Shown: positions 44,137 to 53,918 of the stretch, piece after piece
Layout of the letters: every line of letters starts with the position of its first letter
Position numbering within the stretch: position 1 is the first letter of the stretch
From: an uncultured Aquimarina sp.
GTDB taxonomy: Bacteria > Bacteroidota > Bacteroidia > Flavobacteriales > Flavobacteriaceae
Assembly (NCBI GenBank): GCA_947498595.1
Contig: CANMKX010000003.1
Span: forward strand, 186,001 to 250,000
Reading direction: 5' to 3'
DNA length: 64,000 bases
The notes under the pieces: model-generated
Databases searched by the model: none
Told to the model about the DNA's origin: nothing
What the model saw: only the letters and a program-made list of their open reading frames with translations
Position numbers and translations under genes: made by a program

Positions 44137-47100
44137 TTATTCTTTTTCACCTAATAATGTTTCTATAGCTATAATTGACTGATTATGTCTATACATAACA
44201 TCTAGATATGTTGTTTTAATTGTTGTTGCTAAAGCTAAATTTTGAAGGTATTGCGTATACGAAATCTCTCCACTTTTAAAACTTTGAAGAGAAGTTTCTA
44301 TTAAAGTTGTTGCTTGTGGTAATGCGGTTTCTTTATAATATGTTACTGCATTTATATACTTATTATAGGTATTAATGTGTTTTTTATAAGCATTTTCTTG
44401 CTCAACTTTCATTAATTCTAATCTACTATTAGAAATTTTTTCTTGCAATTTTGCTTGTTTAATTCTTGAACGATTTCCTCCTGGCAAAAGAGGAATTGCT
44501 ATACCTATATCAAGTGACGAAAAATAGTCTGACCCATCATATTGTAATGCTGTATTGTTTAATCTTGAAGTTCCTACAAATGTCTGATGCGTATAACGTA
44601 AAGAAATATCAGGAAGCATTTTATTTCTCCTCAATTTTGTTTCTCGTTCATTAACAGTCACTTCTCTATCAAAATATCGAATTAATGGTATGTCATTATT
44701 TTTCTTTTGTAATAATGAAGGATTTAAGTCTTTCAACTTAAAAGCTTCAACTGTAACAATAATATCATCCGTAGTATGTAGTAAACTCTGTAATTTATTT
44801 TTAGCTATTTCAATATCCGAAACATTCTGTTGCAATTCATTTTGCATCTTCATCGCTTGTGTTTCAGAAGTTATATTCTCTAATTTTGTAGATTCTCCCG
44901 ATTTATATCGCTGCAAGCTTATTCTAGATAAGTTTTGATAGATCGTTTCTTGCTGTAATAGTAATACTCGTTTCGCTACTTGTAAGCCATAATAATAAAA
45001 AGCTGTTTTCACTTTGCCTATCAACTCCGATATTTCTAATATTTTATATCGTTTTAAGGCTTCAATTTTTGCTTTTGCTAATTGATATTGAGCACTGTAA
45101 ACTGTAGGAAATGCTATTTTCTGAGAAACCGAGTATTGTTGATCATCTATTCCGGGAGTATTGATCGTACCAAAACCATAAGAGAATTCTGTTTTAGGAA
45201 TGTTAACCGCTGCATTTTTACCTACTTCTTCTATAGCTGTTTTATATGCTGCTATTTTAATACTATTATTATTTTCTAGCGCTTCTGCAATCGCTTTATC
45301 CAAAGTAATTATCCGTCCCTTAGCTTCTACTTGTGCTTGCAATTGCTCTATAGGAAATAACATCCCTAGTACTAATATTCCTGCAGCTATTGTTTTATGT
45401 TTCTTTAATGTTTCATGATTCCTATCTTCTGTAAAATACACATACAAAATTGGTAAAACAATCAATGTTAACACAGTAGCTGTAAATAGTCCTCCAATAA
45501 CTACCGTTGCTAAAGGTCGTTGTACCTCTGCTCCAGAAGTATTAGACAATGCCATTGGTAAAAATCCAAATGATGCTACCATAGCTGTCATCAATACAGG
45601 GCGCAATCGTGTTTTTGTTCCTTGAATTACACGAGTATAAACATCTTTTATACCTTCTTTTTTTAGCCGATTAAATTCTGCTATCAAAACTATTCCATTG
45701 AGAACGGCGACTCCAAACAATGCTATAAAACCAATACCCGCAGAAATACTAAAAGGCATACCTCTCAATAGCAAAGCAAATACTCCTCCTATTGCTGATA
45801 GCGGTATAGCTGTAAAAATGAGCAAACTTTGTTTTATTGACTTAAAAGTAAAATACAGTAAAAACAAAATAAGTAATAAGGCTGCAGGCACTGCTATTCC
45901 CAAACGTTTATTAGCTTCTTGTAAATTTTTAAACTGCCCTCCGTAAGTAACATAATATCCAACAGGCATCTTCATTCTAACGTCTAAAATTCTTTTTATA
46001 TCTGATACGATACTTTGGACATCTCTATTACGGACATTAAATCCTACTGTAATTCTTCGTTTTGCATTGTCACGTTGTATTTGAACAGGGCCAGGCTTAT
46101 ACGATATTTTAGCGATCTCGGATAAAGGTATTTGATGTCCCTTTGGAGTAGGCACAAAAATATTCGTTACATCACTAATATCTGTTCGATAAGATTTATC
46201 CAAGCGTACAACCAAATCAAAACGTCTTTCTGCCTCATATATAACCCCTGCTGATTTCCCAGCAAAAGATGTTTCTATTACGGTATTAATTGCTGCTACA
46301 TTCATTCCGTATTGAGCAATTTTATCCCGATCCATTTCTATTTGGATTTGTGGCAGTCCGGTAACTTCTTCAATATATAAATCTTCTATTCCTGCTATAT
46401 TTTTTATTGTTATTCCTACTTGATTAGCCAGTTCTGATAACCTATCTAGATCTTCTCCATAAATTTTTAAGACAACATCTTGTTTTGCTCCTGTTAACAA
46501 CTCATTAAAACGCATCTGAATAGGTTGTTGAAATCCAAAAGTAGCATTTGGGATTACCGCTAGTTTTTCTTCCATTTTCGTTACCAATTCTTCTCGTGTA
46601 GTTACTACTTTCCAATCTGATTTTTCTTTTAAAATAATCATCATATCTCCAGCTTCAATCGGCATTGGATCTGTTGGAATTTCTCCTGATCCAATTTTAT
46701 TAACTACTTGCTTTACCTCATCTGGAAAATTATTCAGTATAATTTTTTGTGCTTTAGTAGATACATCAATAGACTCTTGTATAGAGCTACCTACGGGTAC
46801 GCGAGTTTCTACAGCAAAATCTCCTTCATCTAATTGAGGAATAAACTCACCTCCCATCGTATTAAATATAAATAATGTTATTACAAACAAGATGATGGTA
46901 ACTCCTAATACGGCTTTTTTAAAATGTAAAGCTCCTTTAATAATTGGCATGTATAAACGTTGTAACGTTGCCATCATTCTATCAGAAAAGTTAGGTTTAT
47001 GTGCTGTCTTTTTACTCAACACAAGTGCAGACATCATAGGAACGTAAGTTAATGATAGTAGAAAAGCTCCTAAAATAGCAAAAGATACTGTTTGTGCCAT

Positions 47101-48540
47101 AGGCCCAAACATTTTTCCTTCGACCCCTACCAAAGCCAATATTGGTAAGTATACTATCAAAATAATAATTTCGCCAAAAGCTGCTGCCGATCGTATTTTA
47201 CTAGATGATTGATATACTTCTTCATCCATTTGTATTTGTGTTAGTCTAGTTATTCCTGCATATTTAAACTTACTTAATACAATACCATGCATTACTGCTT
47301 CTACTATAATCACCGCTCCATCAACGATCAATCCAAAATCAATAGCTCCAAGACTCATTAAATTTCCAGAAACTCCAAAAAACCGCATCATTCCAATAGC
47401 AAATAGCATCGATAACGGGATCACTGATGCTACAACCAATCCTCCTCTAAGGTTTCCTAAAAAAAGAATTAATACAAAAATAACGATCAAAGCTCCTTCT
47501 GCTAAATTTGTAACAACTGTATTTATTGCATTGTCTACTAAGCTTTTTCTATCTAAAAAAGGAGCTATAAGTACTCCTTCTGGTAATGTTTCTTGGATTT
47601 GTTTTATCTTATCTTTAACATTGAGAATCACTTGAGAGGAGTTTGCTCCTTTTAGCATCATAACGATTCCTGTAACAACTTCTCCTTTCCCATTACTCGT
47701 AGCTGCTCCATAACGTATTCCTTCCCCTATTTCTACATGAGCAATATCTCTTACTAAAATAGGGAGATTGGTCGTTGTTGTTTTTACAACAATCTTTTCA
47801 ATTTCATTAATATTTTTTAGCAATCCTTCACTTCGAATAAAAATAGCGTTTGGATTTTTATCTATGTATGCTCCTCCTGTATTTTGATTATTTTTTTCTA
47901 GTGCTTCAAACAATTCTTGCACTGTAACATTCATACTTTGTAATTTATTAGGATCTATTGCGATTTGATATTGCTTTATATAACCGCCAAAACCACTTAC
48001 TTCAGCAACTCCTTCTGTTCCTAATAATTGCCGTTTAATAATCCAATCTTGAATAGTACGCAATTCTGTAGCATCGTATTGATCTTCGTATCCTTTTTTG
48101 GGCTTGATTACATATTGGTAAATCTCTCCTAATCCTGTTGTTACTGGTGCCATTTCTGGAGTTCCAATACCTCTTGGAATATCTTTTGCTGTTAATGTTA
48201 AGCGCTCTTGTACTTGTTGACGTGCCCAATATAAATCAACATCCTCTTCAAAGACAATGGTTACTATAGAGAGTCCAAAACGCGAAAAAGAACGCATTTC
48301 GTCAATATTAGGAATACTTACCATAGATTGTTCTACGGGAAAAGTGACCAATTGCTCAACCTCTTGAGCCGCTAATGTAGGAGATACAGTAATAACCATT
48401 ACCTGATTATCTGTAATATCAGGTACTGCATCAATGGGTAGCTTCGTTAAGGAATATGATCCCCAAATAATCAAAGCCAATGTAAATAATCCAATAACCA
48501 ATTTATTGGTTATCGAAAACTTTATTATTTTATCTAACAT
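44137..48540 (-). CDS. czcA: CzcA/CusA heavy-metal RND pump fused to a TolC-like outer-membrane factor
   Basis: This 1467-residue protein has two parts. Residues 1-1040 are a heavy-metal-efflux RND pump (ITNKLVIGLFTLALIIWGSY, PVEQSMVSIPNIDEMRSFSR, LGAIDFGLIVDGAVIIVEAV, which carries the D-x-x-x-D-type proton-relay acids). After ILYVYFTEDR a new signal-like helix (IAAGILVLGMLFPIEQLQAQ) leads into a TolC-like coiled-coil domain (LDKAIAEALENNNSIKIAAY ... LQRYKSGESTKLENITSETQ). Fusions of this type are found in Bacteroidota. How the C-terminal part reaches the outer membrane after translation as one chain is not obvious. It is first in the efflux operon. Confidence 0.93.
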   Translation of the reverse strand: MLDKIIKFSITNKLVIGLFTLALIIWGSYSLTKLPIDAVPDITDNQVMVITVSPTLAAQEVEQLVTFPVEQSMVSIPNIDEMRSFSRFGLSIVTIVFEEDVDLYWARQQVQERLTLTAKDIPRGIGTPEMAPVTTGLGEIYQYVIKPKKGYEDQYDATELRTIQDWIIKRQLLGTEGVAEVSGFGGYIKQYQIAIDPNKLQSMNVTVQELFEALEKNNQNTGGAYIDKNPNAIFIRSEGLLKNINEIEKIVVKTTTTNLPILVRDIAHVEIGEGIRYGAATSNGKGEVVTGIVMMLKGANSSQVILNVKDKIKQIQETLPEGVLIAPFLDRKSLVDNAINTVVTNLAEGALIVIFVLILFLGNLRGGLVVASVIPLSMLFAIGMMRFFGVSGNLMSLGAIDFGLIVDGAVIIVEAVMHGIVLSKFKYAGITRLTQIQMDEEVYQSSSKIRSAAAFGEIIILIVYLPILALVGVEGKMFGPMAQTVSFAILGAFLLSLTYVPMMSALVLSKKTAHKPNFSDRMMATLQRLYMPIIKGALHFKKAVLGVTIILFVITLFIFNTMGGEFIPQLDEGDFAVETRVPVGSSIQESIDVSTKAQKIILNNFPDEVKQVVNKIGSGEIPTDPMPIEAGDMMIILKEKSDWKVVTTREELVTKMEEKLAVIPNATFGFQQPIQMRFNELLTGAKQDVVLKIYGEDLDRLSELANQVGITIKNIAGIEDLYIEEVTGLPQIQIEMDRDKIAQYGMNVAAINTVIETSFAGKSAGVIYEAERRFDLVVRLDKSYRTDISDVTNIFVPTPKGHQIPLSEIAKISYKPGPVQIQRDNAKRRITVGFNVRNRDVQSIVSDIKRILDVRMKMPVGYYVTYGGQFKNLQEANKRLGIAVPAALLLILFLLYFTFKSIKQSLLIFTAIPLSAIGGVFALLLRGMPFSISAGIGFIALFGVAVLNGIVLIAEFNRLKKEGIKDVYTRVIQGTKTRLRPVLMTAMVASFGFLPMALSNTSGAEVQRPLATVVIGGLFTATVLTLIVLPILYVYFTEDRNHETLKKHKTIAAGILVLGMLFPIEQLQAQVEAKGRIITLDKAIAEALENNNSIKIAAYKTAIEEVGKNAAVNIPKTEFSYGFGTINTPGIDDQQYSVSQKIAFPTVYSAQYQLAKAKIEALKRYKILEISELIGKVKTAFYYYGLQVAKRVLLLQQETIYQNLSRISLQRYKSGESTKLENITSETQAMKMQNELQQNVSDIEIAKNKLQSLLHTTDDIIVTVEAFKLKDLNPSLLQKKNNDIPLIRYFDREVTVNERETKLRRNKMLPDISLRYTHQTFVGTSRLNNTALQYDGSDYFSSLDIGIAIPLLPGGNRSRIKQAKLQEKISNSRLELMKVEQENAYKKHINTYNKYINAVTYYKETALPQATTLIETSLQSFKSGEISYTQYLQNLALATTIKTTYLDVMYRHNQSIIAIETLLGEKE

Positions 48541-48761
48541 GTATGTTTATAGATTTAATTTTAAAAGACTATGCATACGATACCTTATTGCTGATAATAG
48601 CTAAGAAGTGCGTCAGCGATATCGAACACAAAATTTACATTGTAAAAACAGTTTTCAGTATCTCTGTTATATTAGGCATACTAAAACAACAGGTACCAAA
48701 TATCCCTAGCAATTATTTTTACAATATTGCCAAGTCACCTATTTTTTACAATTGCATAAAA

Positions 48762-49208
48762 TTAAATCACTGAAGGGGGACCCCGATAAGGAAAGGAATC
48801 TAGGTAAAACTTATCTTTGGCATTTACCGTGTAAATATACCTCGATGCATCTCGTTCTTTTAATGCTGCTATAAAGACTACAGCTCTAGAACGTATACCT
48901 ATTACATTTTGTTTTTTTGCTACTACAAGTTGTTTTGACTCTTCTGTCAAAACAATCGTTTCATCAAGAGTGTATTGATGCGAATGCCCTTCAAAAAAAT
49001 GACTTAAAAAACTAAACTCTTCATGATGATCTCCATCGTGTTCATCATGATCAGAAGACATTGTTGTCGTATCATAATGCTCATGAATCTCTGTATTAGC
49101 ATGTCCATCCTCATGTGTATGATGTACATGTGGTAATAATGTATGAAGTATTGTTAAGCTAAAAATGCTCAACAATATCATAGGCGCTATTTTTCTTATA
49201 GAGTTCAC
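48762..49208 (-). CDS. His-rich secreted protein, upstream of the RND operon
   Basis: This 148-residue protein has a membrane/signal segment (MILLSIFSLTILHTLL) followed by a His/Asp-rich stretch (HVHHTHEDGHANTEIHEHYD, then SDHDEHDGDHHEE; about residues 27-65). The rest shows no known domain. A periplasmic metal buffer or chaperone for the adjacent pump is likely; about a quarter of the stretch is His. Similar His-rich orphan proteins often lie beside CzcA genes in Bacteroidota. Confidence 0.75.
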   Translation of the reverse strand: MNSIRKIAPMILLSIFSLTILHTLLPHVHHTHEDGHANTEIHEHYDTTTMSSDHDEHDGDHHEEFSFLSHFFEGHSHQYTLDETIVLTEESKQLVVAKKQNVIGIRSRAVVFIAALKERDASRYIYTVNAKDKFYLDSFPYRGPPSVI

Positions 49209-49349
49209 TATGCGAAGTTATAAAATATATATTGAATATTATCTTATATAGTCTTTATCTCCTTTTGAACAGTTACTAAACTTTTCTTAAAAATTATATC
49301 AAAAACATTTCATGTATATTTTTTATTCTATAAAATTTTAAAAAATCAG

Positions 49350-49384
49350 AAAAGCATTGACGAAACAAAATCACCAATGCTTTT
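49350..49384 (-). terminator. Terminator after the MauG operon
   Basis: A perfect 10-bp inverted repeat (49350-49359 and 49375-49384) has a T tract on the leftward side after the stem. It lies 28 bp past the stop of the CxxCH lipoprotein gene. Confidence 0.8.
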
Positions 49385-49411
49385 ACTTATTTAAATAAGA
49401 ACGATATCTTT

Positions 49412-49915
49412 TTATTCTTTTCGTATAGGAGATTGTCTATCTACAGGTATTTGAATGGTAAATGTAGGATAACTTTCTATAGTTCCTGCTGCATGACAGT
49501 TTGTACAATTAACTCGCATCATTTCAAATTTATCATTAAATATTTTCGGACTTTTAGTTTTTATTGCTTTTTCTACTTCTGGAATTACATATTCTAAAAA
49601 ATGAGTAGCAGACTCCGCTCTATTAGGACGCCTTTGCAAACCTAAAATTAAAGCTTTGCGTATTTTTTTTAATTGATATGTTGCATATTCCCAGTTTTCG
49701 TCTTGTCCTCCCCAATACAATTCTTGATAGCGATATCCAATTTCGATCATCGCTTTATCCATTCCTCTAAATTGTTTTTCTATAGTTTTTATTTTTTCTT
49801 TCTCAGTTCCTTGTATCCAATTTCCTTCTATTACTTCTTTTTGTTGAGGTTGGTCACAGGCAACTAACATCAATATTAAAAGTATTAAAAATTTTATGTT
49901 ACTTATTTTCTTCAT
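49412..49915 (-). CDS. c-type cytochrome-like lipoprotein
   Basis: This 167-residue lipoprotein (LILLILMLVACDQPQ) has one haem-attachment motif CTNCHAAG near residue 140. The C-terminus has PVDRQSPIRKE; the body is helical (KTIEKQFRGMDKAMIEIGYR). Cytochromes of this size with one CxxCH near the end occur beside MauG-like peroxidases. It follows the peroxidase gene by 7 bp, so an electron donor role is likely. Confidence 0.8.
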   Translation of the reverse strand: MKKISNIKFLILLILMLVACDQPQQKEVIEGNWIQGTEKEKIKTIEKQFRGMDKAMIEIGYRYQELYWGGQDENWEYATYQLKKIRKALILGLQRRPNRAESATHFLEYVIPEVEKAIKTKSPKIFNDKFEMMRVNCTNCHAAGTIESYPTFTIQIPVDRQSPIRKE

Positions 49916-49922
49916 CTTTCCT

Positions 49923-51059
49923 TTATTGAATATTTCCTCCTACTGGCAATCCACTTGGTACACTTTCTGGAATTGTTTTATCAAAATCATCATCATTTAG
50001 TGCCTGTAAAAAAGCGACTATAGAATCAATCATATCTCCATCAAAATTAAGTTCTCTAGCTGCGTCATCATTTATTTCGATGCGATTATAAAAACCTACT
50101 GCATCTCTTAATGTTTTTATGGTTCCGTTATGAAAATAAGGTCCTGTCTGAGGTAAATTACGTAAAGATGGAGTTCTAAACTTACCATTGATTCCATCAT
50201 CAACTATTGCTAATTTAGAATTATCAGGTACTCCTAAATCATGTAATTCAAAATCTGTAAACATTGGTCCGCTATGACATGCAGTACATTTCGCTTCTAC
50301 AAAGGCATTCATTCCTCTTACTTCTTCTTGAGTTAATGCAGCCGTATTACCTCTTGCATACTGATCAAACCTACTATTATTAGCTACTAAAGATCGTTCA
50401 AAAGCAGCTATCGCTTTACTGATTTTATCTCCATTAATTATTGTATTTGTTCCAAATGCAGCGTTAAACATAGTTACATATACAGGTATATCGCTCAATC
50501 TTTCAGAAACAATAGCGACAGCATTTTCTTCTGTATATACATCTCCTCGCATTTCTTCCATAGATAAAATAGGACCTAAAGATTGTTCTTCTAGTGATAT
50601 AGATCGATTATCCCAAAACATTACTGTATTTAACGGATCATAAGTTCCTGTAACTCCAATACCATTAAAAGCTGTGTTCAGAATCGTTGGAGCATTTCTT
50701 TTTACAAGAGTTCCTCCTTCTCTGTTCTCAGACAATCCACGTCCTCCTACGCCTAAACTTAAGTCTATATGTTCTGCATATCCTTTACTAGGATGATGAC
50801 AAGTAACACAGGCAACATCTTTATTCCCTGATAATATTGGATCCCAAAAAAGAGCTCTTCCCAAAGCTATCTTTTCTGGAGATGTTGGATTATTTATAGG
50901 GTCTATTATGATTTTTGGCAAAGCTCCTATGCGATCGTCAATAGGAATATACTCTGCTTCTGGCGTACATGAACTAAATATTATTAGTAAACAACACATC
51001 TTTATATATTGTAATAGATACTTAGATGTCCATTCGTTTTTTATTATATGTATATACAT
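49923..51059 (-). CDS. MauG/cytochrome-c peroxidase family di-haem protein
   Basis: This 378-residue secreted lipoprotein (IKMCCLLIIFSSC) has two haem c motifs, CVTCHHPSKGYAE (about residue 82) and CTACHSGP (about 255). It also has the peroxidase segments IALGRALFWDPILSGNKDVA, the RNAPTILNTAFN motif, and LRNLPQTGPYFHNGTIKTLR near the C-terminus. It reduces hydrogen peroxide or oxidises protein residues in the periplasm. It lies between a beta-barrel gene and the CxxCH lipoprotein gene, spaced 12 and 7 bp. Confidence 0.92.
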   Translation of the reverse strand: MYIHIIKNEWTSKYLLQYIKMCCLLIIFSSCTPEAEYIPIDDRIGALPKIIIDPINNPTSPEKIALGRALFWDPILSGNKDVACVTCHHPSKGYAEHIDLSLGVGGRGLSENREGGTLVKRNAPTILNTAFNGIGVTGTYDPLNTVMFWDNRSISLEEQSLGPILSMEEMRGDVYTEENAVAIVSERLSDIPVYVTMFNAAFGTNTIINGDKISKAIAAFERSLVANNSRFDQYARGNTAALTQEEVRGMNAFVEAKCTACHSGPMFTDFELHDLGVPDNSKLAIVDDGINGKFRTPSLRNLPQTGPYFHNGTIKTLRDAVGFYNRIEINDDAARELNFDGDMIDSIVAFLQALNDDDFDKTIPESVPSGLPVGGNIQ

Positions 51060-51071
51060 CGTTTTATGTTT

Positions 51072-51617
51072 TTAAAATAAATATGACACCCCTACTTCTA
51101 TTGCAGTCCCTTTATTATTATATTGATTTACGCCTATGCGAAAGTTAATATCTCGCAATATCTTATAACCAACATATACTGCTCCTTGTACTCCAAATTC
51201 TGAAAAAGTACTCGCTATATTTTCCTTGATCAATTGTGTTGAAAACTGCTCTCGCAAGTATAATCCTCCTACATTTAATTGTATGAATACTGGTTTTTTC
51301 CAAAGAGATATTAAATCATATCGTGCACCTATCCCCATATTTATGGCTAATAAACTAGCTCCTTTTCCACCAATATCTGTTGCTACACTTCCTATTAACA
51401 AATAATTCATCTTAGGTTTTTTATAAAAAACATATTCTGCATCTACTCCTAGCATAGCATCATAGGTTGTTTTAAAATCACCTGCTACAAAATATCCACT
51501 ATGTATTCCTAATTGAAATTTTGAAGTCTCGTTTTGTGAATATCCAATCACACTTAGTAACAAAAAGAGTATTCCTATCAAACTTTGTTTACTCCATACA
51601 CACTCTAGTTTCATCAT
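51072..51617 (-). CDS. Outer-membrane beta-barrel (porin-like) protein
   Basis: This 181-residue protein has a signal peptide (LIGILFLLLSVIGYS). Its amphipathic strands (FQLGIHSGYFVAGDFKTTYD, YRKPK-type turns) end in a terminal aromatic residue (GVSYLF), typical of small outer-membrane barrels. It is the first gene of the MauG operon. Substrate or structural role unknown. Confidence 0.78.
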   Translation of the reverse strand: MMKLECVWSKQSLIGILFLLLSVIGYSQNETSKFQLGIHSGYFVAGDFKTTYDAMLGVDAEYVFYKKPKMNYLLIGSVATDIGGKGASLLAINMGIGARYDLISLWKKPVFIQLNVGGLYLREQFSTQLIKENIASTFSEFGVQGAVYVGYKILRDINFRIGVNQYNNKGTAIEVGVSYLF

Positions 51618-51835
51618 AGATTTCAGTATTTTTTTAACGAAAGAATTATATTCCCCTATGTAATCATAAACAAATCAACCAATCTGCTTTAAATTTCAGT
51701 TAATCATCTTATTAATTTAATTCTACCATTTAGAGAGAATTCATTTATGAATACACTCTTTTTATTGAAAATAAAGCACATTTCGTTGAATTTTTAAAGA
51801 CACTTATTTACTTTCTTATATTTTTATATATTATT

Positions 51836-52828
51836 ATGAAACAACAGTATAAACATCTTTTTTTTTGGTGTACTCATGCCCTTTTACTTTACCTTTTCTA
51901 TGAGTATTTGTTAACTACTAAAGCAGCTATTATTCATACTGCTAGTTTCATCTTTCATCAACTTATTGCTTTTTATATCAATCTTTATTTTTTACTTCCA
52001 AAACTGTATCAAAAGCATCGTTATACATTTTTTATTTTCTACAATAGTATTTTGGTTATCGGGAGTTCTCTATTACACACATATATAGAAACTTTTTTTT
52101 CTCATAATAATGAAGGCAGTAATCATAGTATTAAACTAGAACCATTATTAGCACATGCATTACCTAGTTTATTAGCTGTTTTTGGAGCTTTTATCTTATA
52201 TGCTTATTCTAAAAGAAAACAACAAGAACAGAAAGAATTAGAAATACTTAAAGCCGAAAAAAAATTCTTAATTCAACAGATCAATCCTCATTTTTTATTT
52301 AATACACTCAACAATATCTACTCACTTACTTTGGAAAATAATCCTAAAGCCTCTGAAGCGTTACTGCATTTATCTAAAATGCTAGATTATTCGTTATACG
52401 GAAATAAAAATGAGTTTGTTCCATTAACAAATGAGGTACTCTATATCAAAAATTTTATCGCTCTTTTTAAACTAAAGGATGACGAAATACAAAATATTAT
52501 CTTCAATTGTGAAAACACTTCTCCTAGCAGTACTATAGCCCCCTTATTATTGCTCCCTTTTGTTGAAAATGCATTCAAACATGGTAATATTGAGGATTTA
52601 AAAAACGGTCGAATTAACATTCGTATCTCTTCAAACAATAATGAGATTGAATTTCATTGCTCTAATACTTATTGCAAAAACAAAAGCGTAGACGGTGTTG
52701 GTGGCATTGGTATTACTAATGTATCTAGAAGATTAGAATTATTATATCCAAAACAACATACTCTTACTATTTTTGATGAAAATCAAATATATAATGTAGT
52801 TCTAAAAATATATCCTAATGAAGTATAA
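51836..52828 (+). CDS. LytS/YehU-like sensor histidine kinase
   Basis: This 330-residue kinase has four N-terminal membrane helices (HALLLYLFYEYL, FHQLIAFYINLYFLLP, FFIFYNSILVIGSSLLH, LLAVFGAFILYAYS). The His_kinase domain starts at QINPHFLFNTLNNIYSL, with the phosphorylated His in NPHFLFN. An HATPase segment follows (LLLPFVENAFKHGN, GVGGIGITNVSRRLELLYP). It overlaps the LytTR regulator gene by 11 bp. The sensed signal is unknown; the metal/peroxidase operon is adjacent but divergently read. Confidence 0.93.
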   Translation: MKQQYKHLFFWCTHALLLYLFYEYLLTTKAAIIHTASFIFHQLIAFYINLYFLLPKLYQKHRYTFFIFYNSILVIGSSLLHTYIETFFSHNNEGSNHSIKLEPLLAHALPSLLAVFGAFILYAYSKRKQQEQKELEILKAEKKFLIQQINPHFLFNTLNNIYSLTLENNPKASEALLHLSKMLDYSLYGNKNEFVPLTNEVLYIKNFIALFKLKDDEIQNIIFNCENTSPSSTIAPLLLLPFVENAFKHGNIEDLKNGRINIRISSNNNEIEFHCSNTYCKNKSVDGVGGIGITNVSRRLELLYPKQHTLTIFDENQIYNVVLKIYPNEV

Positions 52829-53522
52829 ATGTATTATTGTTGATGACGAACAACCTGCTAGAAAACTATTAGAAAATTACTGTAGTAAGTTATCTGAATT
52901 GGAACATGTAGGTAGTTTTAAATCTGCATTGGATGCTGCTCCTATCTTGAGAGAACAATCTATAGACATTTTATTTTTGGATATACAAATGCCAAATATC
53001 TCTGGAATTGATTTTTTAAAAACTTTAAAAAACCTAACAACTAAGGTCGTACTAACTACTGCTTATAGAGATTACGCAGTTGAAGGCTATGATCTTGATG
53101 CTATAGATTATTTATTAAAACCCATAGAATTTCATCGATTCTTAAGAGCTATCGACAAAATCAAAGATGTATATCCTAAAAGCAATAATCTCCAAATACA
53201 GGAAACTTCTCCCGATCTTATCATCAAATCAAATAAAAAATTATACAAAATTTCTCCTTCGGATATTTTATACATAAAATCTGAAAACGAGTATATCAAA
53301 TACAATACTCTTAATCATGGAAACTTAATGGTTCATGGTGCATTAAAAGATATTTCTAATATGCTAAAAAAGCATGGAAATTTTATACGAATCCATCGCT
53401 CGTATGTTATCAATATGATACATATTTCTTATATCGAAGGAAATCGTATTGCTATTGGCCAACAGTTTTTTCCTGTTAGTGAGACATACAAAAATGATTT
53501 TCTTAAAGCTTGGAAAAACTAA
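52818..53522 (+). CDS. LytTR-type response regulator
   Basis: This 234-residue protein has a receiver domain (KCIIVDDEQPARKLLENYCS, the phosphoacceptor Asp in DILFLDIQMPNISGIDF, VVLTTAYRDYAVEGYDLDAI, YLLKPIEFHRFLRAI). A LytTR DNA-binding domain completes it (DILYIKSENEYIKYNTL, FIRIHRSYVINMIHISYIEG). It is translationally coupled to the upstream kinase and forms the standard Bacteroidota pair. Confidence 0.95.
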   Translation: MKYKCIIVDDEQPARKLLENYCSKLSELEHVGSFKSALDAAPILREQSIDILFLDIQMPNISGIDFLKTLKNLTTKVVLTTAYRDYAVEGYDLDAIDYLLKPIEFHRFLRAIDKIKDVYPKSNNLQIQETSPDLIIKSNKKLYKISPSDILYIKSENEYIKYNTLNHGNLMVHGALKDISNMLKKHGNFIRIHRSYVINMIHISYIEGNRIAIGQQFFPVSETYKNDFLKAWKN

Positions 53523-53597
53523 CTGATTGCATAAGGATACTTAGAAAGTCTTTGTTTATTGCCAATATCAATTTTGCTTGACTTTATTAAATGAAAA

Positions 53598-53620
53598 ACC
53601 TCCGGTAATCAGCCGGAGGT
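53598..53620 (-). terminator. Minus-strand terminator between two plus-strand genes
   Basis: A perfect 8-bp GC-rich stem (53598-53605 and 53613-53620) with a 7-nt loop is followed by TTTTCATTT when read leftwards. Rightwards no T tract follows. It therefore ends a leftward transcript, although both neighbouring genes are rightward. Confidence 0.65.
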
Positions 53621-53646
53621 CCATTCATCAATCAAAAAACGAACAG

Positions 53647-53727
53647 TTATGTTATAAAACTGTTGCAATCGTTACAGGAATTTTTATATCCTGTATATGT
53701 TGACACCATTGTGGTGTATTGTTTCAT
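53647..53727 (-). CDS. Possible 26-residue peptide with CxxC, just before a terminator
   Basis: A leftward frame MKQYTTMVSTYTGYKNSCND then CNSFIT ends 27 bp before the minus-strand terminator. The CNDC pair could bind metal or form a disulfide. It gives the terminator a transcript to end. A non-coding RNA from the same region is an equal possibility. Confidence 0.35.
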   Translation of the reverse strand: MKQYTTMVSTYTGYKNSCNDCNSFIT

Positions 53728-53905
53728 TCTTACACTATAATAGACGCTGAAGTTTCCATAAAATTACATCCGAATGTTAAAAAAAATCATTCATGATATC
53801 AGAAGTTCACTTTCCACACTTATAATCAACAATATAGCTTAATTAATTTATTTTAAAAAATTTTATTTTTATTTTCTTATCGCCTTTATGCCGTAATAGT
53901 TTTTA

Positions 53906-53913
53906 TATTTTTG
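53906..53913 (+). promoter_or_regulatory. -7 promoter element (TATTTTTG), leaderless start
   Basis: It matches TAnnTTTG and ends only 5 nt before the ATG of the RNA methyltransferase gene, so transcription would begin at or next to the start codon. A leaderless mRNA is implied. Confidence 0.5.
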
Positions 53914-53918
53914 CGCTT

